Shown: piece after piece, positions 25,646 to 33,401 of the stretch
Layout of the letters: every line of letters starts with the position of its first letter
Numbering within the stretch: position 1 is the first letter of the stretch
Origin: Planctomycetes bacterium syqfu
Lineage (GTDB): Bacteria > Planctomycetota > Phycisphaerae > Phycisphaerales > Phycisphaeraceae
Assembly (NCBI GenBank): GCA_020974905.1
Contig: CP087563.1
Coordinates: 6,200,001 to 6,264,000, forward strand
Direction of reading: 5' to 3'
DNA length: 64,000 nucleotides
The notes under the pieces: model-generated
Seen by the model: only the letters and a program-made list of their open reading frames with translations
What the model was told of the DNA's origin: nothing
Database searches by the model: none
Translations under genes and position numbers: made by a program

Positions 25646-27388
25646 ATGCAAGATCCAACCACCCAATTGTCCATTGCCTTTTCCAAGGCCATTGTCGCTG
25701 CCTTTGGCCAGGAATATGCTTCCGTCGATCCACTGATCAAGCCCTCGGGGAATCCGAAGTTTGGTGATTACCAGGCCAACGTGGCCATGAGCTTGGCCAA
25801 GCGTGTCGGTGATAACCCGCGCAACGTTGCTGCCAAAATTGTTGATAGCATTGATACCGGTGATTGGGGTGAAAAGCTCGAGATTGCCGGCCCCGGGTTT
25901 ATCAATGTCCATCTCAAAACCGATTACCTCGTCAATCAACTCAATGCTGTTTCCGGCGATGAGCATCTGGGGATCGAGCAGGCAGGCAATAGCCAGCGGG
26001 TCGTGGTGGACTACTCTGGACCCAACGTTGCCAAGGAAATGCACGTTGGTCACCTGCGTTCAACAGTCATCGGTGACGCCATTGCCCGCGTGCTTGCCTT
26101 CCAGGGTTACCACGTGATCCGACAGAATCACCTTGGTGACTGGGGCACGCAGTTCGGCATGCTCATCGAAAATCTCATCGATGCTGGCGCCGGTGCCGAC
26201 ACGCATATCTCTGACCTCAAGACGTTTTACCAGGACGCCAAGAAACGTTTCGACGACGAGCCGGAGTTTAAGGATCGTGCCCGCAAACGCGTGGTTGCGC
26301 TGCAGAGCGGTGACGAAAAAACCCTGGAGCTCTGGGGTAAACTCATCGACGAATCCAAGCGACATTTCAACCACGCTTACCAACTGCTTGGTGTGCTTCT
26401 GACCGATGACGATATCCGTGCAGAGAGTTTTTACAACGACAAACTCCCCGAAGTGATCAACGCTTTGGAATCAGCCGGCCAACTCAAGCAAAGCCAGGGT
26501 GCCAAGGTTGTGTATCCCGAAGGTTTCAAAGACGAGGAAGGCAATCCTTTCCCCATGATCGTCTGCAAATCCGATGGCGGATTCCTCTATGCCACCACCG
26601 ACCTGGCAGCATTGCGTTATCGCATGCATGATCTGAAGGCAGATCGCATCGTTTACGTCACCGACTCCCGTCAAAGCCAACACTTTGCCATGGTCTTCCA
26701 GACAGTGAACCAATGTGATTGGAAGCCAGAGAAGGTTCAACTGGATCACGTTGCCTTCGGCACCGTGCTCGGCCCGGACCGTAAACCGTTTAAGACCCGC
26801 AGCGGTGACACCGTCAAACTCATCGACCTGATGGAAGAAGCGGTCAATCGCGCAGCAAGCGTGATGGCTGAAAAAACCAGCGATTTAAGTGCAGATGAGC
26901 AGCAGAACGTTGCCCGCGTTGTCGGTATTGGTGCACTCAAATACGCAGACCTTTCCAGCGACCGCATCAAGGACTATGTGTTTGACTGGGATCGCATGCT
27001 TGCCCTCGAAGGGAACACCGCACCGTATCTCATCAATGCCTACGTGCGTATTCAATCCATCTTCCGTAAAGGTGAGATTGATGTTGCTACGGTTGATGCA
27101 TCGAAGATCAAGCTTGGTGAAGACGCAGAAAAAGCGCTCGCACTCAAGCTGCTTCAATTCGGCAGTGTCGTGCAGTCCGTCGCATCATCGCTCGAACCGC
27201 ATCGCCTTTGCACGTATCTCTACGAACTGGCGTCCGGCTTCCACAGTTTCTACGAGAAATGCCCGGTGCTCAAAGATGGTGTCGAACCTGACATCAAGGA
27301 CAGTCGCCTTGCACTCTCCGGCTTGGTCGCACGCACCCTCAAGGAAGGTTTGAATCTTTTAGGTATCGACGTCGTCGACCGCATGTAA
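25646..27388 (+). CDS. argS: Arginyl-tRNA synthetase
   Basis: 580 aa class I synthetase charging tRNA-Arg. The N-terminal tRNA-binding domain reads KPSGNPKFGDYQANVAMSLA. The HIGH signature follows at about residue 130 (DYSGPNVAKEMHVGHLRSTV). The KMSKS position is degenerate (KPFKTRSGDTVKLIDLMEEA), as in many ArgRS. The DALR anticodon-binding domain closes the protein (SSLEPHRLCTYLYELASGFH). Length is normal. ATG 25646 has no strong ribosome-binding site and lies 66 bp after a palindromic repeat. Confidence 0.96.
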   Translation: MQDPTTQLSIAFSKAIVAAFGQEYASVDPLIKPSGNPKFGDYQANVAMSLAKRVGDNPRNVAAKIVDSIDTGDWGEKLEIAGPGFINVHLKTDYLVNQLNAVSGDEHLGIEQAGNSQRVVVDYSGPNVAKEMHVGHLRSTVIGDAIARVLAFQGYHVIRQNHLGDWGTQFGMLIENLIDAGAGADTHISDLKTFYQDAKKRFDDEPEFKDRARKRVVALQSGDEKTLELWGKLIDESKRHFNHAYQLLGVLLTDDDIRAESFYNDKLPEVINALESAGQLKQSQGAKVVYPEGFKDEEGNPFPMIVCKSDGGFLYATTDLAALRYRMHDLKADRIVYVTDSRQSQHFAMVFQTVNQCDWKPEKVQLDHVAFGTVLGPDRKPFKTRSGDTVKLIDLMEEAVNRAASVMAEKTSDLSADEQQNVARVVGIGALKYADLSSDRIKDYVFDWDRMLALEGNTAPYLINAYVRIQSIFRKGEIDVATVDASKIKLGEDAEKALALKLLQFGSVVQSVASSLEPHRLCTYLYELASGFHSFYEKCPVLKDGVEPDIKDSRLALSGLVARTLKEGLNLLGIDVVDRM

Positions 27389-27476
27389 CCCCCGGAAGCA
27401 ATAGCTGCAACACCACGTGTTGCTGAGAGAGCAAAGCTCTCAATCAAACGCGAATCAAAAACGAAAGCAACACCTC

Positions 27477-28040
27477 ATGCTCAACGTCGCTCTCAAAGAA
27501 TGGTGCATCGTCTGTGACCTTCTACTCGAAGGCAAACTCGCGATTCTTCTCCGCAAGGGGGGCATCTCCGAGCCGGGGGGGGCGGGTGTTTTCGAACTGG
27601 AACACCCTCGCTTTGCACTTTGGCCCAGCTGGGCGCACCAGTTGCCTGATCGCATCAAGGCAGAACACCGCGACCGCGTCCAAGTGTTGGACGAACCCTT
27701 TGAGCAGACGATCACCGGCATTGGTGATGCAACACACATCTGGGAAGTCCCCTCACGTGCAGCCTTCGACAGCCTGGAAGATTTGCACTGTTGGACCAAG
27801 CCGCAGATTGACATGCGTTTTGACTACAAACCCGAGAAGCCGCTGTACCTGATGGCAGTCCGTGCCTGGAAACTCACCGAGCCCAAGACGGTGCTCAACG
27901 TCCCGGACTATGCTGGCTGTCGGAGTTGGGTGCCGCTTGCCGATCAGGACGCCGTCGATGACAGCAAGCTGATTCCTGCGTTGGATGATGATGCGTTTAA
28001 CGCCATCGTCAAACGCGTGAGTCTTGCGATGCAGGGTTGA
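27477..28040 (+). CDS. DUF1802-family protein
   Basis: 187 aa from ATG 27477, chosen because the family begins at this point (LNVALKEWCIVCDLLLEGKL). A TTG at 27417 would add 20 low-complexity residues. The family hallmark LLRKGGISEPGGAGVFELEH is followed by FALWPSWAHQ and, in the second half, EPKTVLNVPDYAGCRSWVPL. The function of DUF1802 proteins is unknown. They are small soluble proteins with a conserved RKGGI loop. It follows argS by 88 bp and may be read through from it. A terminator made of an ATCTT-loop palindrome follows. Confidence 0.75.
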   Translation: MLNVALKEWCIVCDLLLEGKLAILLRKGGISEPGGAGVFELEHPRFALWPSWAHQLPDRIKAEHRDRVQVLDEPFEQTITGIGDATHIWEVPSRAAFDSLEDLHCWTKPQIDMRFDYKPEKPLYLMAVRAWKLTEPKTVLNVPDYAGCRSWVPLADQDAVDDSKLIPALDDDAFNAIVKRVSLAMQG

Positions 28041-28048
28041 TCACCTAG

Positions 28049-28085
28049 CCGAGTCATCTTGACTCGGATGTCTTGTTCTTCTTTT
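28049..28085 (+). terminator. Terminator formed by an ATCTT-loop palindrome
   Basis: CCGAGTC-ATCTT-GACTCGG (28049-28067) followed by a T-rich tract (TCTTGTTCTTCTTTT). It belongs to the palindrome family seen at 21461. Confidence 0.7.
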
Positions 28086-28096
28086 GAAAATACCCA

Positions 28097-28123
28097 TAAA
28101 AAAACCCGGCCAAGATGACCGGG
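28097..28123 (-). terminator. Terminator of purE, same palindrome family
   Basis: The core CCCGGCCAAGATGACCGGG (28105-28123), read on the minus strand, is followed by a run of Ts (A-run 28098-28104). It lies 43 bp beyond the purE stop. Confidence 0.7.
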
Positions 28124-28165
28124 CTATGTGGTTCAGGTTTAAACACCAATTGTTAACGAATGGCT

Positions 28166-28660
28166 TTACTCAGCAGGCACGTCTTCGGGAATCGCAGCCG
28201 TCTGGGCAGCACGATAATCATCAAGCTTCTTGGCCATCTCCGGGTCCGCCGTTGCCAGGATCGACACAGCAAACAACGCAGCATTGACCGCACCGTGAGA
28301 ACCCACAGCAAACGTGGCTACCGGGATACCCTTGGGCATCTGCACCGTGGAAAGCAGGGCATCGAGGCCGCCCATGACTTTACCTTCCATCGGCACACCG
28401 AGGATCGGTAGGCTGGTCAGCGAACCCATGACACCCGCAAGATGGGCTGCCATACCCGCTGCAGCGATGATGCACTTGAGGCCACGCTCTTTGGCGGTGG
28501 AGCCAAATTCATGGGCGCGAGCCGGCGTGCGGTGTGCCGAGCAGACCTTCATTTCATAAGGGATACCGAACTCTTCCAGGATGGCAGCGGCCTTACGCAT
28601 GGTCGGTGCGTCCGACGCGCTACCCATCACGATTCCGACGAGGGGTTTGTTTTCGCTCAT
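28166..28660 (-). CDS. purE: N5-carboxyaminoimidazole ribonucleotide mutase
   Basis: 164 aa from ATG 28660. PurE moves the carboxyl group of N5-CAIR to C4 in purine synthesis. Visible hallmarks are VGIVMGSASDAPTMRKAA, KVCSAHRTPARAHEF with the active-site His, IAAAGMAAHLAGVMGS, and the later VGSHGAVNAALFAVSIL. Length is standard for the octameric class I enzyme. No purK gene is adjacent. A perfect TATAAT ends seven bases before the ATG with no Shine-Dalgarno, suggesting a leaderless mRNA. A TTG at 28684 would add eight residues that overlap this promoter, so ATG 28660 is preferred. Confidence 0.95.
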   Translation of the reverse strand: MSENKPLVGIVMGSASDAPTMRKAAAILEEFGIPYEMKVCSAHRTPARAHEFGSTAKERGLKCIIAAAGMAAHLAGVMGSLTSLPILGVPMEGKVMGGLDALLSTVQMPKGIPVATFAVGSHGAVNAALFAVSILATADPEMAKKLDDYRAAQTAAIPEDVPAE

Positions 28661-28673
28661 GTCCGGGATTATA
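28661..28673 (-). promoter_or_regulatory. purE -10 element, probably leaderless transcript
   Basis: TATAAT at 28673-28668 on the minus strand places the expected start at about 28661, one base from the ATG at 28660. The -35 is poor. No ribosome-binding site fits between. Confidence 0.5.
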
Positions 28674-28723
28674 GCGGATATCAAAAAAGGATAGAAATGG
28701 GTTGAAGATCAGCGTTTTTTTCT

Positions 28724-28748
28724 ATATTTAGCCGCAGCACTTGTGATG
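28724..28748. repeat. Single arm of the TTTAGCCGCA repeat family
   Basis: ATATTTAGCCGCAGCACTTG (from 28724) continues TGATGC and matches the left arms at 25430 and 31004. No matching right arm was seen, so this is a solo arm. Confidence 0.45.
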
Positions 28749-28764
28749 CATTTTCAATCGACAG

Positions 28765-29592
28765 TTAAATCAAATCCAGCCACGCCTCGGGCAGGACTTC
28801 GAGCCAGAAGCGGCCATGGATTTTGCGGACGAAAACCTTGCAGCCGTAGACTTCGGTTAAGGACTCAGGCGTGATCACGTCATCAGGTTTGCCATGCGCG
28901 GTGATCTGCCCATCGCGCAGCAGGATCACCTGAGACGTCGTGGGGGGCAGTTCCTCGACATGATGGGTAATGAACAGCACGGTCGGCGCATCGGGTTTAA
29001 GCAGGATTTGCTGAATGACCGCGATGACCTGCTCTCGGCCTGCAACGTCCATCCCGGCAGTCGGTTCATCGAGAATCAGCAACTCCGGTTTGACGGCCAT
29101 GGCTCGGGCAATCAGGCAGCGACGCTTTTCGCCGGTGGACAGCAGGTTCAACCGGTGATTGATGCGATGCCCAAGTCCGACACTTTGGAGCATGTGTACT
29201 GCGTGGTCGCGTTGGTCAGCGGTGGGGGTATCGTAAAGTCCAATCGTCCCGAAGTACCCGGTGCAGACGGCATCGATGGCCGTGAGGTCCGAATCGACGA
29301 CAGCACCGGAGCTGTGATACTCCGTGGAATCGGTGGAGGGATTGACGATGCCGATGCGTTTGCGCATCTCGATGATGTTGGTTTGGCCGAGGGTGTGCCC
29401 CATGACGACAGCTTTGCCGGAGGTCGGGAACATGGTGCCTGCGATCGCGCGGGTGATGGTGGTCTTGCCTGACCCGTTTGGGCCGAGGATCGCCGAACAG
29501 GTGCCTTTGGACAAGGTGAAACTCACATCCCGCAGGATCGGCGTGCCGTTGCGGGTTAAGCTGACATTCTCAAAAACAACTGCATCGCTCAT
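28765..29592 (-). CDS. ABC transporter ATP-binding protein (stand-alone)
   Basis: 275 aa from ATG 29592, preceded by AAAGG; a GTG at 29628 would add 12 unlikely residues. It has Walker A (LGPNGSGKTT), an unusual Q-loop region (RIGIVNPSTDSTEYHSS), the signature LSTGEKRR in place of LSGGQ, Walker B (LLILDEPTAGMD) and the switch His (FITHHVEELPP). The fold resembles the YlmA/ModF and metal or phosphonate importer group. No membrane or binding-protein gene adjoins it, so its partner and substrate are unknown. The C-terminal end (CKVFVRKIHGRFWLEVLPEA) is a short extension. Confidence 0.88.
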   Translation of the reverse strand: MSDAVVFENVSLTRNGTPILRDVSFTLSKGTCSAILGPNGSGKTTITRAIAGTMFPTSGKAVVMGHTLGQTNIIEMRKRIGIVNPSTDSTEYHSSGAVVDSDLTAIDAVCTGYFGTIGLYDTPTADQRDHAVHMLQSVGLGHRINHRLNLLSTGEKRRCLIARAMAVKPELLILDEPTAGMDVAGREQVIAVIQQILLKPDAPTVLFITHHVEELPPTTSQVILLRDGQITAHGKPDDVITPESLTEVYGCKVFVRKIHGRFWLEVLPEAWLDLI

Positions 29593-29707
29593 GTTTAAAC
29601 GCCTTTCAACAGATGGACACTTTAGCACAACCGGCTATCATCAACATCTGTCAGTGATCCGTGTATCTATATAGATACAACAGTTCAAAAAACTCAACGC
29701 CTTCTTC

Positions 29708-29800
29708 CGTCACTCCCGCGCCCCCGGATGACGAGAGTCCAGTGGAACTTGCAGGTGCCTACAGAATGCCACTGGATTCCCGCCTGCGCGTGAATGACGA
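29708..29800 (-). repeat. CCCGCxxxGCGGG repeat family, divergent copy
   Basis: In reverse orientation this matches the two copies that flank the GIY-YIG gene (60036-60121 and 60542-60626): outer CGTCATTC...GAGTGACG arms, then ...GGGAATCCAGTGGCATTCTG and ...CTTGCAAGTTCCACTGGACT. One outer hairpin is degraded here. Confidence 0.7.
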
Positions 29801-29876
29801 ATTGTGAGTTTGGTTTGAGATGTTTTGGACTGCTGAAAATTCAACACTTTGATCTTCAAGCGAGACGAGGAAGCAC

Positions 29877-30983
29877 ATGCCCCAAAATCCATACCACCAA
29901 TGGCTTGTCGAATTGACCAACACCCCGACCGCAACCGGCAAGGAAGACCGCGTCATCGCATGGATCACCGACTATGTGAAGTCCAAACGCAACGTGGTCA
30001 TGAACACAGACAAGTTCGGCAACCTCGTACTCCGGCGCAAGAATGTCAAGACGACCGACTCACCAATCTATATCACCGCGCATATGGATCACCCTGCATT
30101 TGTGGTCCATGAAATTCTTGATGACAAAACGCTCATCGCTGAGTTTCGTGGAGGTGTGAAGCCGGAGTATTTCGATGGTACGCCGGTGAATCTTTATCAC
30201 GGTAAGGATAAGCCGGTCAAAGGCAAGTGCATCAAGATGCTCGAAGACCCCGACAAACACACGGACTTTGCAGACTATAAACTCACTCGCATCACTTTCA
30301 CGCGCAAGGTCAACGCACAGGTCGGCGATATTCTCACCTGGGCGCTTCCCAAAGCGAAGATCACCAAAGGCATGCTTCACGCACCTGCCGTTGATGACCT
30401 GGGCGGACTGGCAGCAGCGATGGCAGCGTTCGACTCGTTATCACGATGCAGGGAAGATGTCCGCCTGCTCTTTACCCGTGCTGAGGAGATGGCATTTATC
30501 GGCGCCATTGCAGCCTGCAAAGCCAAAACCATCGAGAAAAAAGCACGATTGGTGTGTCTGGAAACCTCCAAGAGTTTTGCCGACTCGCCCATCGGCGGCG
30601 GTCCCATCGTCCGCGTCGGTGACTTTACCAGTACGTTCGATCCTGACCTGACCTATCGCATTAGCAAGATCGCCCGTGAGATGGAAAAGCAAGCCCCGGA
30701 TTTCAAATGGCAACGCAAACTCATGCCCGGTGGCACGTGTGAAGCTTCGGCGTTTGGCAGTTATGGTTACATCAGCACCTGCCTGTGTCTGCCGTTGGGC
30801 AATTATCACAACATGAACGAAGACACGCAGACCATCAAGCCGGAGTTCATCAGTGTGGCTGACTTTGACGGCTTGGTTGAACTGCTTGTCGAAGTGGGTA
30901 GGCAACTGAACAACGCTCAGAAATCCCCGGGTCTCAAGCCGGTTCTCGAAGACCTCTTTGCCAAGCGCAAACGCGTGTTGTGA
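29877..30983 (+). CDS. M42-family metalloaminopeptidase
   Basis: 368 aa. M42 enzymes are cytoplasmic two-metal aminopeptidases forming 12-subunit tetrahedra that trim peptides. Metal ligands and catalytic residues are in order: the HMD motif in YITAHMDHPAFVV, the bridging Asp in HAPAVDDLGGLAA, the catalytic Glu pair in FTRAEEMAFIGA, an acidic ligand in VCLETSKS, and the last His in LPLGNYHNMNE. Length fits the family. A purine-rich GAGGAAG precedes ATG 29877. No peptide transporter adjoins. Specificity, whether for glutamyl, leucyl or other residues, cannot be read from sequence. Confidence 0.85.
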   Translation: MPQNPYHQWLVELTNTPTATGKEDRVIAWITDYVKSKRNVVMNTDKFGNLVLRRKNVKTTDSPIYITAHMDHPAFVVHEILDDKTLIAEFRGGVKPEYFDGTPVNLYHGKDKPVKGKCIKMLEDPDKHTDFADYKLTRITFTRKVNAQVGDILTWALPKAKITKGMLHAPAVDDLGGLAAAMAAFDSLSRCREDVRLLFTRAEEMAFIGAIAACKAKTIEKKARLVCLETSKSFADSPIGGGPIVRVGDFTSTFDPDLTYRISKIAREMEKQAPDFKWQRKLMPGGTCEASAFGSYGYISTCLCLPLGNYHNMNEDTQTIKPEFISVADFDGLVELLVEVGRQLNNAQKSPGLKPVLEDLFAKRKRVL

Positions 30984-31003
30984 CCAATTGATGCCAACGC
31001 TCC

Positions 31004-31099
31004 ATTTAGCTGCATCACTTGTGATGCGCGTGAAAGTGTGCGAATCATTTTCATGCGCATGCTTCAACGGTTAACGCATCACGAGTAATGCGGCTAAAT
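31004..31099. repeat. TTTAGCCGCA palindrome, complete copy
   Basis: The left arm 31004-31028 (ATTTAGCTGCATCACTTGTG...) and right arm 31075-31099 (...TAATGCGGCTAAAT) are 25-bp inverted repeats with three mismatches. The spacer has no ORF. Confidence 0.65.
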
Positions 31100-31404
31100 T
31101 CGCAAAGTGTCGATGCGTTGATTGTGGTGATGCATTCTTTGTTGTCTTCGGCATCCCATCTCCCTGTGAAAAAAAAACCTTGAGCGCAGTTCCATGATCG
31201 TCTTGGTATGGCCCCCTGAGTCATCCTGTCGATGGGCGCATCCTTTGCGCTTTTGGTGCTTGTCTTGCGCAACTTAAGCCGACGCGCAGAAATGAGCAGG
31301 TGGTGCGCAAAGTCGGTTGGGACATATCTGTTGGGCTTGTAAGTGTCTGTTTTTATAGGGTCTAAACGGTTTTTGGGTGATTCTTGGCAAGCTGTTTTGG
31401 CGTT
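31100..31404. other. Non-coding stretch before the flagellar operon
   Basis: No plausible gene. A long minus-strand frame here is a shadow of the first flagellar gene and lacks any motif. A weak hairpin GCGCA-TCCTT-TGCGC plus four Ts at 31236-31254 could end transcription from the M42 gene. Regulator sites for the sigma-54 promoter would be expected in this region, but none was recognised. Confidence 0.35.
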
Positions 31405-31420
31405 TGGTACAGCACTTGCC
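31405..31420 (+). promoter_or_regulatory. Sigma-54 (-24/-12) promoter of the flagellar operon
   Basis: TGGTACAGCACTTGCC has the invariant GG (31406-31407) and GC (31418-31419) exactly 10 bases apart and matches the consensus TGGCACG-N4-TTGC at all but two positions. The start would be near 31431, 43 nt before the first gene. Confidence 0.72.
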
Positions 31421-31473
31421 ATAGGTTCATTGGACGCCACTGCGCCCGAATTGACTTTTTTGAGGAGTGATCC

Positions 31474-31731
31474 GTGACCAAACGCCTGATTGATTTGATG
31501 CAGCAAGCCAACGATCCAGAAATTGGACAGGGGGTCCTGCGTATGGCTCGCCTGGCGGTGACTGCTCATTTCTTTGAGCAGTCCTATCGTGAGAGTCAGG
31601 CTGAACCGTTGCTGCGTTTGGTTGGTACCGATCACGATCCGCAGCCCGCCAAGACCTATCCGATCCACAAGTATCAGCAGGACGATCAGGCCAGCGCACT
31701 TCGTCAGATGGTCGAGGAGGAACAATCATGA
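31474..31731 (+). CDS. Small protein of unknown function leading the flagellar operon
   Basis: 85 aa from GTG 31474, with GAGGAG at 31462-31467 giving good spacing. The sequence is soluble and helical (RLIDLMQQANDPEIGQGVLR...), with a polar C-terminus (QQDDQASALRQMVEEEQ). It overlaps the flgF start by four bases (ATGA), so the two are translationally coupled. It is the first gene behind the sigma-54 promoter, which suggests a role in rod assembly or operon control. No family was recognised, and function is not assigned. Confidence 0.7.
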   Translation: MTKRLIDLMQQANDPEIGQGVLRMARLAVTAHFFEQSYRESQAEPLLRLVGTDHDPQPAKTYPIHKYQQDDQASALRQMVEEEQS

Positions 31732-32510
31732 ATTATGGTTTGTACCTTTCGGCATCAGGCGTTCTGTCCAACACCTATCGTCAGGATGTCTTTGCCAACA
31801 ACTTGGCCAACGCTCAGACGGTTGGTTTTAAGGTTGATGTTCCCAGCATCAAGCAGCGCGATCCCGAGTCCATCGAGGATGATCTTGGTTACATGGTTTC
31901 CAAGGACATGCTCGATCGACTCGGTGGCGGTGTGCTTGCTGGGACCCAATGGACCGCTCACGACCGTGCCCAGTTCAAGCAAACCGACAATCCGTTTGAT
32001 CTGGCGCTTGACGCTGAGCAGACCTACTTTGCCGTTCAGGTGCCCGACAAGCAGGGCAATATGAATGTCGAACTCACCCGTGACGGCCGTTTTACCCGTG
32101 ATTCGCAGGGTTTTCTTGCAACGATCACCGGCGGACACAAGGTTTTGGGCGTGGGCGATGAACCCATTCAACTTCCTGCTGACGGTGATGTGGTGGTGCA
32201 GAATGATGGTTTGATTCTCGTCAACGGTGAAGAAGTCGGCCGTCTGCAGGTCACCGGTGTTCAGGATGCCAACAAGTTGACCAAGCGTGGCCAGAACCTC
32301 TTTGCCATGCCTTCGGATATTGAAGATTTTCGTCAGTTGCCAGACTGTGTCGCCATTTTGCAGGGTTTCACCGAGCAGTCATCCGTCGACCCGATCAAGA
32401 CGTTGATGCAGCTTACCGAAGCGACCAAGACTGCCAACGGCAACGCCAACATGATTAAGTACCAGGACCAACTCATCGACCGTGCAGTGAACACACTCGG
32501 TCGCGTTTAA
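31728..32510 (+). CDS. flgF: Flagellar proximal-rod protein FlgF
   Basis: 260 aa, axial protein of the rod. The N-terminal helix has the shared rod/hook motif (VFANNLANAQTVGFKVD), and the C-terminal helix closes with TLMQLTEATKTANGNANM and QDQLIDRAVNTLGRV. The middle (PFDLALDAEQTYFAVQVPDK...TRDGRFTRDSQGFL) is typical of FlgF/FlgG. It is assigned to FlgF because the next gene is the better FlgG and this one has the shorter core. Secreted by the flagellar type III system, with no signal peptide. It overlaps the preceding small gene by four bases. Confidence 0.88.
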   Translation: MNYGLYLSASGVLSNTYRQDVFANNLANAQTVGFKVDVPSIKQRDPESIEDDLGYMVSKDMLDRLGGGVLAGTQWTAHDRAQFKQTDNPFDLALDAEQTYFAVQVPDKQGNMNVELTRDGRFTRDSQGFLATITGGHKVLGVGDEPIQLPADGDVVVQNDGLILVNGEEVGRLQVTGVQDANKLTKRGQNLFAMPSDIEDFRQLPDCVAILQGFTEQSSVDPIKTLMQLTEATKTANGNANMIKYQDQLIDRAVNTLGRV

Positions 32511-32529
32511 TCGATAGAGGATTTTGACC

Positions 32530-33336
32530 ATGGCCATCGCCGCACTCCATTCAGCATCCTCGGGCCTCTCGGCTCTGTCAACGAGCATTGACGTGATCGC
32601 CAATAATCTGGCGAACTCGAATAATGCTGGTTTTAAGGCATCCCGCGCTAACTTCGAAGACCTGCTCTACGAAGAAAAGATGCAGCCGGGTGTCGAAAAC
32701 GAAAACGGTGATCAGCGCCCCGCTGGCCTGTATGTCGGTTTGGGTACCCGTGTGAGCAACACGCAACTCGACTTTAAAACCGGTAGCCCGCAGCAGACCG
32801 ATCGTCCCCTGGATGTCATGATCAACGGCAACGGTTTCTTTCAGGTCAACATCACCCGTGGTGAAGAAACCACCGCCTACACCCGTAACGGCAACTTCTT
32901 CATCAACTCCGAAGGTGACCTGGTACTGGGCAACTCCAACGGCCCGCGCCTCGAACCGAACATCAACATTCCCGCTGATGCTGAAGATGTGACCATCAGT
33001 GACGACGGTAGAGTGTATGTCACCATCCCCGGTGAAGCCGAACTCCAGGAAGTCGGCCAGTTTGAAGTCGCCAACTTCATCAATCCGCATGGTCTCAAGC
33101 AGATCGGCGGGAATCTGTATCTCGAATCAGACGCTTCCGGCCCGCCCACGGTGGGCAATCCCAATACCGATAATTTTGGTTCGCTAATCCAGAGTACGCT
33201 CGAAGCTTCCAATGTCGATCCGGTCACCGAACTCGTGGAACTGATCAAAGCACAACGCGCTTTTGAAATGAACTCACAGACCATCCAGGCGGCTGACTCC
33301 ACCCTTGAAGTGGTCAGCAACTTGAGAAGATTCTAA
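32530..33336 (+). CDS. flgG: Flagellar distal-rod protein FlgG
   Basis: 268 aa from ATG 32530, after AGAGG; the TTG at 32524 is discounted. N-terminal MAIAALHSASSGLSALST and VIANNLANSNNAGFKASRAN, middle PLDVMINGNGFFQVNI and YTRNGNFFINSEGDLV, and C-terminal SNVDPVTELVELIKAQRAFE with NSQTIQAADSTLEVVSNLRR are classic FlgG. It is slightly longer than the usual 260 aa. It forms the drive shaft through the P- and L-rings. It lies 19 bp after flgF and 65 bp before flgA. Confidence 0.94.
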   Translation: MAIAALHSASSGLSALSTSIDVIANNLANSNNAGFKASRANFEDLLYEEKMQPGVENENGDQRPAGLYVGLGTRVSNTQLDFKTGSPQQTDRPLDVMINGNGFFQVNITRGEETTAYTRNGNFFINSEGDLVLGNSNGPRLEPNINIPADAEDVTISDDGRVYVTIPGEAELQEVGQFEVANFINPHGLKQIGGNLYLESDASGPPTVGNPNTDNFGSLIQSTLEASNVDPVTELVELIKAQRAFEMNSQTIQAADSTLEVVSNLRRF

Positions 33337-33401
33337 GCCCGCGGAAGTAGCAACAGGTAACGCAAGGTAACAGATAACACTGCAAAACAAGGCATAAAAC
33401 C

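Noticed and set aside
31051-31725. 224-codon minus-strand ORF upstream of and overlapping the flagellar operon start.
   Set aside because: It overlaps the sigma-54 promoter and the coupled small gene, with no motif or ribosome-binding site.
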